From Lachnospiraceae bacterium UBA6998 (GTDB taxonomy: Bacteria > Bacillota > Clostridia > Lachnospirales > Lachnospiraceae), in NCBI GenBank assembly GCA_002448395.1, contig DJXS01000101.1:6024-12009 (forward strand): DNA of 5,986 nucleotides, given 5' to 3'. Both the position numbers and the translations under genes were made by a program. Positions 1 through 5,414 of this stretch are shown here, one piece after another (within the stretch, counting starts at the first letter, position 1; every line of letters begins with the position of its first letter). Under the pieces are notes generated by a model. That model was not told the origin of the DNA. It saw nothing but the letters and a program-made list of their open reading frames with translations, and did not search any database.

Positions 1-527
1 AGGCCGGAGTCGGTCTCATCCAGAATAGCCAGAGAGGGCTTGAGCAGCAGAAGCTGCAGAATCTCAGCTTTCTTCTTCTCTCCTCCGGAAAAACCGACGT
101 TGAGGTCGCGCTCCGCGTAGGACGGATCCATGTCCAGCGTCTCAAGTGCTGCCTTCACTTCCTTCCGAAAGCTCCATACACGAATAGGTTTGCCGCTCTT
201 CTGGGCGAGAGCGCTCCGGACGAAATTCTCCAGAGAGATGCCGGGAACTTCAACCGGGTTCTGGAAAGAGAGGAAGAGGCCCTTCTTGGCCCGCTCGCTC
301 ACAGAGAGCTCCAGAAGATCTTCACCTTCCCAGAGCGCGCTTCCGCCGGTAACTGTATAAGCGGGATTCCCCATCAGGACGCCTGCCAACGTCGACTTGC
401 CTGCGCCGTTGGGACCCATGATCACGTGGGTCTCGCCGCGCCCGATCCTGAGACTTACGTCCTTAAGAATTTCGGCGTCCTCTACGGAAGCCGCCAGATG
501 TTCAACTTTTAATAAATCCTGTGCCAT
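1..527 (-). CDS. sufC: SufC, Fe-S cluster assembly ATPase (5' part; runs off the left edge)
   Basis: SufC is the ABC-type cytoplasmic ATPase that works with SufB and SufD to build Fe-S clusters. About 175 codons are present of a family length near 250, and the rest lies left of the window. The translation starts MAQDLLKVEHL. It shows Walker A GPNGAGKST (residues 38-46), the Q-loop in SFQNP (Q89), the signature NVGFSGGEKKK (143-153) and Walker B LAILDETDSG (166-175). The FSGGE signature with trailing lysines and the DETDSG Walker B are typical of SufC rather than transporter ATPases, and no membrane partner is visible. The ATG at 527 is chosen because GGAG lies 5 bases upstream and the N-terminus matches the family. 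It has its own promoter (581-609) downstream of the terminator of the GH28 gene. sufB, sufD and sufS would be expected next, outside the window. The reading frame is intact. Identification is firm. Confidence 0.96.
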   Translation of the reverse strand, partial: MAQDLLKVEHLAASVEDAEILKDVSLRIGRGETHVIMGPNGAGKSTLAGVLMGNPAYTVTGGSALWEGEDLLELSVSERAKKGLFLSFQNPVEVPGISLENFVRSALAQKSGKPIRVWSFRKEVKAALETLDMDPSYAERDLNVGFSGGEKKKAEILQLLLLKPSLAILDETDSG

Positions 528-580
528 GATCGCTCCTTAATATATATGGTCAAAATATCTATCTATTGGTAGGTATTTGG

Positions 581-609
581 ATTATAAGCCTATTTACCCA
601 CCAAGTCAA
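581..609 (-). promoter_or_regulatory. Sigma-A-type promoter of sufC
   Basis: On the minus strand, TTGACT (604-609) and a perfect TATAAT (581-586) are separated by exactly 17 bp. This predicts transcription starting near 573-575 and a leader of about 47 nt before the sufC ATG at 527. It is the best promoter match in the window and sits directly after the terminator of the preceding gene. Confidence 0.85.
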
Positions 610-613
610 TAGG
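589..613. promoter_or_regulatory. Candidate operator of sufC: 25-bp inverted repeat over the -35 box
   Basis: CCTATT (589-594) is repeated in inverted orientation as AATAGG (608-613), a 25-bp element that fully covers the -35 hexamer. A second, wider near-inverted repeat pairs TTGGTAGGTA (566-575) with TACCCACCAA (595-604), with one mismatch, and brackets the -10 box. suf and isc operons are commonly repressed by Rrf2-family Fe-S regulators (IscR, SufR-like), whose sites are about 25 bp. The minus-strand half TTGACT recalls the YYGACT half of the E. coli IscR type 1 site, but the other half fits poorly. Assignment to an Rrf2 regulator is inference, and no such gene is in the window. Confidence 0.45.
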
Positions 614-647
614 TGAATAAATGCGAGTTATTTCATTCGAAAGGCGC

Positions 648-682
648 AAAAAAGCAGCAGAAACCATGTGGGTTTCTGCCGC
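648..682 (-). terminator. Rho-independent terminator of the GH28 gene
   Basis: On the minus strand a 12-bp stem (arms 671-682 and 654-665, one G-U pair) closes a 5-nt loop (666-670) and is followed by six T (653-648). It begins 28 bp after the GH28 stop codon. The opposite strand has no T-tract after the hairpin, so it acts in one direction. It separates the GH28 gene from sufC. Confidence 0.9.
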
Positions 683-710
683 CCATTAACTCTTGAAACT
701 GATCAGTTGA

Positions 711-2027
711 TTACTTCCTGATCCCCAGCTCACAATCAATAATGCGAATGTCCTGAATCGTGTCAGGATAGCCGCTCATCGGCTGTATGACGTAGTAAGC
801 GTCCTCGTCCCGACAAATGCAGTTCCTTAGTTCAATATTGCGGAAAGTCGGAATGTCTTCCGGATCCGTGCTCTGTACAACCGGATGGTCTCCGCTGACA
901 GTGTTGAGAACATAATTCATGGTCATGGTGAGGCTTTCCTTCTTGATACCGATCATGAGGATGTCCTCCAAATAGATGCCCTCCACAACACCGCCGCGGC
1001 CCATGGCACTCTTGAAGCGGATGCCGACATCGGAATCGATAAAAGTACAGTCTTTCACGAGGACATTGCGGACGCCCCGGGACATCTCGCTTCCGATGAC
1101 AAACCCGCCGTGGCTCATGCCGACTTTGCAGTCGTGGATGTATACATCTTCACAGGGTTTCAGAAGCTTTCTCGCCTCGCGGTCCTTGCCGGCCTTGAGG
1201 CAGATTCCGTCGTCTCCGGTCTGGAAGTCACTGTGATGGATGTGGACATATCTGCAGGATTCCACGTCAATGCCGTCGCCGTTCTGAGCGTAGGCGGGGT
1301 TTGTGATCCTGACGCCGCGAACGGTCAGGTGCTCGCAGAAATAAGGATGTACATTCCAGGCCGCTGAGTCCTGAAGGGTGACGCCTTCGATTAGAATATT
1401 GCGGCAGTGGCGCAGGCTCACCATTACCGGTCTGTAGAAGTCGTAGTGAGGAGAAGCGGCTGCCAGCGCTTCTTCGAAGGTGTCATAATCGCCCGGGTAG
1501 ATCTCTCCCGTGATCGCGGTATCGAACATATTCCGGGCGGGGAACCAGATCCCACCCTCTTTGGATTCGATGACATAAGGGGATTTAGCGAGCAGCTCTT
1601 TCCACTGCCGAACGGTCATCTTGAATTCCTTGACGGGGCGCCACAGGTGGCCGTTTCCGTTGATGATGCCGTTTCCGGTAATGGCTATGTTCTCCGCGTT
1701 TTCCGCTGAGATCGGAGATTTCGTGCGGATCCTGGTGATTCCTTCGAAGTCAGTAACGATCAGAGGATATTCCTCCGGATTCTTGTCGAATAGGATTACT
1801 GCGTTGTCCGCCAGATGAAGTTCTACGTTGGAAAGAAGTCTGATAGGACCGGTGAGCCAGATTCCGTTCGGGACTATGACTTTGCCGCCTTCCGCCGCAG
1901 CTGCCTCTATAGCTTTTCTGAATGCCTCCGTATTGGAAGTGTGTCCGTCTCCGATGGCGCCGTATGCGCGCAGATCAAACTCCCTCTCGGGGATTGTCGG
2001 TATATTTACGGAAAAAGGTTGGAACAT
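711..2027 (-). CDS. Glycoside hydrolase family 28 protein (polygalacturonase-like, probably cytoplasmic)
   Basis: A 438-residue right-handed beta-helix enzyme of GH28, the family that hydrolyses galacturonan or rhamnogalacturonan backbones of pectin. The N-terminal fold opener DLRAYGAIGDG (18-28) is typical of the family. The four GH28 active-site blocks occur in order: NGDGID (249-254, in place of NTD), GDDGICLK (271-278, catalytic Asp pair D272/D273), SHGG (305-308, in place of GHG, H306) and RFK (337-339, in place of RIK). All acidic and basic catalytic residues are present, so it should be active. No signal peptide or membrane segment is visible, suggesting that it acts inside the cell on imported oligogalacturonides, probably exo-acting; that is inference. 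The start at 2027 is supported by GAGGT 6 bases upstream. It is a single-gene unit between two terminators, with no transporter or pectin gene beside it. The exact substrate cannot be read from sequence. Confidence 0.9.
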   Translation of the reverse strand: MFQPFSVNIPTIPEREFDLRAYGAIGDGHTSNTEAFRKAIEAAAAEGGKVIVPNGIWLTGPIRLLSNVELHLADNAVILFDKNPEEYPLIVTDFEGITRIRTKSPISAENAENIAITGNGIINGNGHLWRPVKEFKMTVRQWKELLAKSPYVIESKEGGIWFPARNMFDTAITGEIYPGDYDTFEEALAAASPHYDFYRPVMVSLRHCRNILIEGVTLQDSAAWNVHPYFCEHLTVRGVRITNPAYAQNGDGIDVESCRYVHIHHSDFQTGDDGICLKAGKDREARKLLKPCEDVYIHDCKVGMSHGGFVIGSEMSRGVRNVLVKDCTFIDSDVGIRFKSAMGRGGVVEGIYLEDILMIGIKKESLTMTMNYVLNTVSGDHPVVQSTDPEDIPTFRNIELRNCICRDEDAYYVIQPMSGYPDTIQDIRIIDCELGIRK

Positions 2028-2033
2028 AACGAT

Positions 2034-2076
2034 ACCTCGCTTATATGTGGTAAACGGAAGTTACAATACCATTATC
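2034..2076 (-). promoter_or_regulatory. Candidate promoter and leader of the GH28 gene
   Basis: In the gap between the upstream terminator and the GH28 start, the minus strand has GATAAT (2071-2076) as a possible -10 box. The hexamer 17 bp upstream, TGGCTA (2094-2099), is a poor -35 match, which would fit an activator-dependent promoter. A bulged inverted repeat, GTAAAC (2050-2055) against GTTAC (2060-2064), lies at about the predicted start of transcription, where a repressor could act. The ribosome site is GAGGT (2034-2038). The promoter call is weak; the ribosome site is better supported. Confidence 0.35.
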
Positions 2077-2115
2077 ACCCATGGGGCAAAATTTAGCCAC
2101 CGTTATTGCACATAT

Positions 2116-2157
2116 AAAAAAACGCCGCACCGGAAATGCTACCATTTCCGATGCGGC
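2116..2157 (-). terminator. Strong rho-independent terminator of the coiled-coil gene
   Basis: Arms 2143-2157 and 2124-2138 form a 15-bp stem on the minus-strand transcript (one U-G pair in the middle) with a 4-nt loop (2139-2142), followed by G and seven T (2122-2116). On the plus strand the same position would be a C-A mismatch and no T-tract follows, so it works only for minus-strand transcription. It starts about 27 bp after the stop codon of the 172-codon gene and separates it from the GH28 gene. Confidence 0.93.
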
Positions 2158-2183
2158 AGTTATTATCCTATATATTTTGGCAA

Positions 2184-2702
2184 TTAAGCTTCCTCATACT
2201 TGCCATACTTGGCTTCGTAGTCAGCGATCTCATCGCAAGCGTCCATGATAGCCAGCTCGGCTTCCATAGCATATGAGTAAGCGACCATCTGGCAGTCGTC
2301 AGCGTAGTCGAGAAGGTCCATGATCAGCTCTTCCTGAGCGGCCTTGTCGAGATCGGTCTTCTTGGCTTCGATCCTGTTCTTGACCTCTTTCTGGTGCATC
2401 TGAACTTTGAGACGGGTGGCGTTGAGTTTGCCGTTGTAGCGCTCCTTGGCGAGGCGGTTGTTCTCAATAGATGCATTGAGATTGCCGTCTGCTGTAGCGA
2501 GGCCGTCGTCAACCTTAGCCTGAAGCTTCTCAGCTTTCTCATCATATTTCTTCATATCAGCATCGACTTTGGCGTCGATCTTGTCATTGAGCTCATCCAT
2601 GGCGCTGCTAATTGCAGCTGCATCTGCCTGAGCTTCTTTCTTCATGGAAGCTACGTCACAGTAAACCTGTGCTTCGACATCTCTGCCAAAAACAGCATTC
2701 AA
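2184..2702 (-). CDS. Hypothetical charged coiled-coil protein, function unknown
   Basis: I do not recognise this family. The 172-residue frame is rich in Ala, Lys, Glu and Asp, has no proline, no signal peptide and no membrane segment. Hydrophobic residues recur at heptad or hendecad spacing from about residue 30 to 115 (I31, M35, L38, I42, L60, V64, L68, L75, I79), which predicts a long alpha-helical coiled coil. A less charged helical tail follows (125-172), with paired acidic and tyrosine residues (DYADD, AYSYAMEAE, DYEAKYGKYEEA). The start is unclear: the only long start is TTG at 2702, with no ribosome site in front, and the first in-frame ATG is at 2645 (residue 20), also without one. 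The coding part from 2645 down is firm. It is transcribed alone, ends in a strong terminator, and is divergent from the sensor phosphatase at 2767. A structural, scaffold or stress role is possible but cannot be shown here. Confidence 0.8.
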   Translation of the reverse strand: MNAVFGRDVEAQVYCDVASMKKEAQADAAAISSAMDELNDKIDAKVDADMKKYDEKAEKLQAKVDDGLATADGNLNASIENNRLAKERYNGKLNATRLKVQMHQKEVKNRIEAKKTDLDKAAQEELIMDLLDYADDCQMVAYSYAMEAELAIMDACDEIADYEAKYGKYEEA

Positions 2703-2704
2703 GA

Positions 2705-2761
2705 TTGAATTACTGTATCGGTATTTGATAAAATTTTATATAAGTATTTCGTATCAGGGGG
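2705..2761 (+). promoter_or_regulatory. AT-rich divergent promoter region with ribosome site of the phosphatase gene
   Basis: The gap between the coiled-coil gene and the phosphatase gene is very AT-rich. On the plus strand TTGAAT (2705-2710) lies 16 to 17 bp before GATAAA/ATAAAA (2727-2733), a plausible but imperfect promoter. The perfect 12-bp palindrome ATAAAATTTTAT (2728-2739) sits over the presumed -10 and start area and could be shared by a minus-strand promoter. AGGGGG (2756-2761) is a good ribosome site 5 bases before the ATG at 2767. No clear -35/-10 pair is seen for the minus strand. Confidence 0.4.
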
Positions 2762-2766
2762 CGCAT

Positions 2767-4980
2767 ATGGAAGAGCACAAAAAGCGTATCACCGGCAGTA
2801 TCGCGGACAGGATGATCGTACTGCTGATAGCCGGCATGGTGCTGGTCTCAGTGGCCTTTATAGGAGCAAATATATACCGGAGCAGGGTACTGTCCAAGCT
2901 GACGATGGAAACAAACCAGCAGCAGATCGATTCCATATCGGGGGTCGGTGAAGATATGATCGGCCGGATGGTGACCGAGGAACTGGACAGGACCACTGAG
3001 CTGGAAGCCAGGGTCACCAATAACAGCTTTGTGGATCTGCAGCGGCGGGTGACGCTTCTGGGAAACTATGCGGCAGTGCTTCTTGATAATCCGCAGGATT
3101 ATCAGCCGGCGGAATGGGCTTTCCCGGATAAGGACAAAGACGGTTCGCTTTCCACAATGGTCATGCTCGCCGAAGGTTTGGACCCTTCGGATCCGGAGAC
3201 AGCGGCCCGAGTCGGTCTTTTGGCAAACCTGACTGACATAATGATGGAGCTCTGCGACACCTTTGAGTCGGAGAATGTGTATATCGCCTTGCCGGAAGGC
3301 ATCCATCTGGTCGCCAGCCGCAACGCCGGAGGGTGGTATCAGGAAGACGGGACTCTTCAGAGTTTTGACCCGAGTCAGCGGTACTGGTTTAAGGAAGCTG
3401 TGGAGGCGGGCAGACTCATCTTCACGGATGTGGGAGACGACAAAGAGACCGGGCAGCTGTGCATTGTCTGCGCTATGCCTGTCTATGGGAAGAACGGGGA
3501 ACTGCTGGCGGTCGCCGGGTCTGATTTTTTCCTCACGGAGATTCAGGAGGCGGTTGAATCTGTCAGCGGAGACGGCGAGTTCCATGTGATCACAAACCGG
3601 GACGGTCACGTGATCTTTTCCCCGAAGGAAGATGGGGAATTCCGTCCGACCGGCGATCTGCATGCGGGAGAGGAGAAGACAGACACGGCAGCGCAGGCCC
3701 TGGACCTTCGTCACTCTGAGAATGCGGAACTGGCGGCATTTATGGCGGATGCCATGCAGGGGAACGGAAGCGCGAGAACGGTCACGCTCGATGACGGCAC
3801 ATATTATATGGCCGGGGCTCCCATAGAATCGGTCGGATGGACCGATATCTCCGTGGTCAGCCAGGAGAAGGCCAATGAGAACATTCAGGAGATGCTGTCA
3901 AAATACAGCGAGATCCAGGAAGGAGCCGTCGCATCTTACAGATCAGCAAACAGCCGCTATATGCCGGTCATCGCGATCGTCCTGGCTATTGAGCTCATTC
4001 TGATGCTGATCCTGGTGGCAAGACAGGGACGGCGGATCGTAAAGCCCCTTAACAGTATTACGAAACGCATTTCCGAGATTCAAGGAAGCGATATGGAATT
4101 CGAGATGGAGGATACCTATCGCACCGGGGATGAGATCGAAGTTCTCGCGAATGCGTTCTCGGACCTGACTCACAAAACGGCGGAGTACGTGGAGCAGGTT
4201 CGAAAAGTTTCAGCAGAAAAAGAGCGGATCAGCTCCGAACTGCGAATGGCCACACGGATCCAGGAATCCATGCTGCCCAACACTTTCCCGGCTTTTCCGG
4301 AGTGCCCTGCAGTGGATATCTATGCTTCCATGGATCCCGCTAAGGAGGTTGGCGGCGACTTCTATGACTTCTTTTTCATCGATTCGGGACATCTTGCTAT
4401 GGTCATCGCTGACGTCAGCGGAAAAGGCGTTCCGGCAGCCCTGTTCATGATGATCTCCAGAACGATCATCAAGAACTGCGCCATGCTGGGAAAGAGCGCT
4501 GCGGAGATACTTGAAGAGTCGAACCGGGCGATGTGCTCGGAAAACAAGATGGAGATGTTCGTAACGGTCTGGATCGGAATCCTTGAGATCGCCACGGGAC
4601 GGATCGCGACGGCAAACGCCGGGCACGAGGATCCTGTCGTCTGCAGGTCAAAAGAGGGACGATGGGAACGCGTGAAGGAGAAACACGGGTTTGTCCTGGG
4701 AGGGCTCGAAAACATCCGCTACAGAGAAAGAGAGATCCTGATGACACCCGGAGACAAACTGTTCGTCTACACGGACGGTGTCCCCGAAGCCTGCAATAAA
4801 GAAGGCGAGTTCTTTGGAATGGCAAGGCTGATGAAGGCCCTTAAGCCGACTGTCCGGGGGACGCCGAGAGATGTGCTCAGCTCAGTTCGGAAGGCTGTGA
4901 ACGAGTTCGCGGATGAAGCGGAACAGTTTGACGATCTTACGATGATGTGTCTGGAATATAAAGGAACAGAAGAAGTGTGA
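2767..4980 (+). CDS. Membrane sensor protein phosphatase: dCache-HAMP-PP2C (SpoIIE/RsbU type)
   Basis: A 737-residue inner-membrane receptor. TM1 is about residues 16-36. An extracellular double-Cache region spans about 37-395, with the hallmark stretch DPSQRYWFKEA followed by TDVGDDKETGQ and VAGSDFF. TM2 is about 399-418, followed by HAMP (about 419-476, with KPL and GDEIEVL), a short helix, and a SpoIIE-type PP2C domain from about 500 to the end. The metal-binding aspartates are present: GGDFYD (D531), ADVSGKG (D549), YTDGVPEA (D670) and QFDDLTM (D722/D723), so it should be an active Mn/Mg-dependent Ser/Thr phosphatase. Family members such as RsbU and SpoIIE dephosphorylate anti-anti-sigma (STAS) proteins; here the target is unknown because none lies nearby. 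The ATG at 2767 is preferred over a TTG 42 bp upstream because AGGGGG lies 5 bases before it and the N-terminus then has the usual short cytoplasmic tail. It is followed after 15 bp by a Dabb gene in the same operon. Confidence 0.94.
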   Translation: MEEHKKRITGSIADRMIVLLIAGMVLVSVAFIGANIYRSRVLSKLTMETNQQQIDSISGVGEDMIGRMVTEELDRTTELEARVTNNSFVDLQRRVTLLGNYAAVLLDNPQDYQPAEWAFPDKDKDGSLSTMVMLAEGLDPSDPETAARVGLLANLTDIMMELCDTFESENVYIALPEGIHLVASRNAGGWYQEDGTLQSFDPSQRYWFKEAVEAGRLIFTDVGDDKETGQLCIVCAMPVYGKNGELLAVAGSDFFLTEIQEAVESVSGDGEFHVITNRDGHVIFSPKEDGEFRPTGDLHAGEEKTDTAAQALDLRHSENAELAAFMADAMQGNGSARTVTLDDGTYYMAGAPIESVGWTDISVVSQEKANENIQEMLSKYSEIQEGAVASYRSANSRYMPVIAIVLAIELILMLILVARQGRRIVKPLNSITKRISEIQGSDMEFEMEDTYRTGDEIEVLANAFSDLTHKTAEYVEQVRKVSAEKERISSELRMATRIQESMLPNTFPAFPECPAVDIYASMDPAKEVGGDFYDFFFIDSGHLAMVIADVSGKGVPAALFMMISRTIIKNCAMLGKSAAEILEESNRAMCSENKMEMFVTVWIGILEIATGRIATANAGHEDPVVCRSKEGRWERVKEKHGFVLGGLENIRYREREILMTPGDKLFVYTDGVPEACNKEGEFFGMARLMKALKPTVRGTPRDVLSSVRKAVNEFADEAEQFDDLTMMCLEYKGTEEV

Positions 4981-4995
4981 AAGGAGGACTAATAA

Positions 4996-5277
4996 ATGAA
5001 GCACTATATCATTGTAAAGTTTACCGAAGGGACAGACGTGAAAGCGCTGGTGGAACCTGTTCGGGCGATCTTCGAGGAGACACTGGCGATTCCCGGGATC
5101 CATACGCTGGATCTGCACGTTTCCAACTCGGATATCGCTAACCGCTACGACCTTATGATCGTTTTCGACATGGACAAAGAGGCGCTTCCCGCCTATGCGG
5201 CATCTGAGCCTCATCTGAGATGGAAGAGCGAGTATGCGGACAGGATCGCGAAGAAGGCGATCTTCGACTGTGATTAG
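4996..5277 (+). CDS. Dabb-domain protein (dimeric alpha-beta barrel, stress-responsive A/B barrel family)
   Basis: A 93-residue single-domain protein, the normal size for a Dabb protein. It matches the family pattern: a first strand HYIIVKF (3-9), a helix with charged residues (13-30), IPGI (32-35), the central strand YDLMIVFDM (51-59), then ALPAYAASEPHLRW (63-76) with the typical Y-x(5)-P-H ending, and a C-terminal helix. Dabb proteins form dimers of ferredoxin-like folds. Known members are stress-induced plant proteins and some enzymes, and most bacterial ones have no known reaction. No catalytic residue beyond H73 stands out. AGGAGG (4982-4987) lies 8 bases before the ATG, just after the phosphatase stop (TGA 4978-4980), so it is very likely cotranscribed and translated efficiently. 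It ends in tandem stops (TAG TAA). A role in the same signal response is inference. Confidence 0.85.
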   Translation: MKHYIIVKFTEGTDVKALVEPVRAIFEETLAIPGIHTLDLHVSNSDIANRYDLMIVFDMDKEALPAYAASEPHLRWKSEYADRIAKKAIFDCD

Positions 5278-5280
5278 TAA

Positions 5281-5336
5281 ATCCAAATAACAAATATAAC
5301 ATTTTTATAACTTTTTTTGTTAATGCTTCATAAACA
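5281..5336 (+). other. AT-rich gap after the Dabb gene; no canonical terminator
   Basis: After the tandem stops there is a run of seven T (5312-5318). The only inverted repeats nearby are AT-rich and weak: TAACAAA (5288-5294) with TTTGTTA (5316-5322), and a small imperfect hairpin at 5318-5336. Neither is a G+C-rich stem followed by T, so termination here may be inefficient and some transcripts may read into the next gene. Confidence 0.4.
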
Positions 5337-5366
5337 TTGGAAATATACAGATGTGTATGGTAGAAT
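5337..5366 (+). promoter_or_regulatory. Extended -10 promoter of the Fe-S scaffold gene, with a palindrome in the spacer
   Basis: TTGGAA (5337-5342) and TAGAAT (5361-5366) are 18 bp apart, and TGG directly before the -10 gives an extended -10 element. Transcription should start near 5373, leaving a leader of about 42 nt. The spacer holds the inverted repeat ATACA-GATG-TGTAT (5345-5358), well placed for a repressor, though which one is unknown. The ribosome site AGGAGG (5398-5403) is a strong match but 11 bases from the ATG, slightly far. Confidence 0.7.
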
Positions 5367-5414
5367 GATTACACGTACTAAAGTCCAAACTTATAAAAGG
5401 AGGATAAGTGTCAT

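Noticed and set aside
130..360. 76-codon open frame on the plus strand within sufC
   Set aside because: Antisense to conserved SufC sequence between the Walker A and signature motifs; Ser/Arg-rich shadow translation.
654..682. Bidirectional terminator or riboswitch between sufC and the GH28 gene
   Set aside because: The T-tract is only on the minus-strand side, and the hairpin is a simple stem-loop after a stop codon with no conserved riboswitch core.
885..1367. 160-codon open frame on the plus strand inside the GH28 gene
   Set aside because: It is antisense to the GH28 active-site region; the composition (His, Asp, Val, Ala rich) is that of a shadow frame, with no promoter or ribosome site.
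2041..2117. The 9-bp inverted pair as ends of a small mobile element
   Set aside because: No target-site duplication or transposase, and the interval is only the promoter region of the GH28 gene.
2725..2766. Upstream TTG start for the phosphatase, adding 14 residues
   Set aside because: The TTG overlaps the presumed -10 region and has no ribosome site, while the ATG at 2767 has AGGGGG at proper spacing.
2848..3714. 288-codon open frame on the minus strand inside the phosphatase gene
   Set aside because: It lies antisense to a gene with clear Cache and PP2C domains; its translation is rich in His, Arg, Pro and Cys without any recognisable motif, and no ribosome site supports it.
4882..5286. 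134-codon open frame on the minus strand across the Dabb gene
   Set aside because: It overlaps the end of the phosphatase gene and all of the Dabb gene, both well supported on the other strand; no family resemblance.
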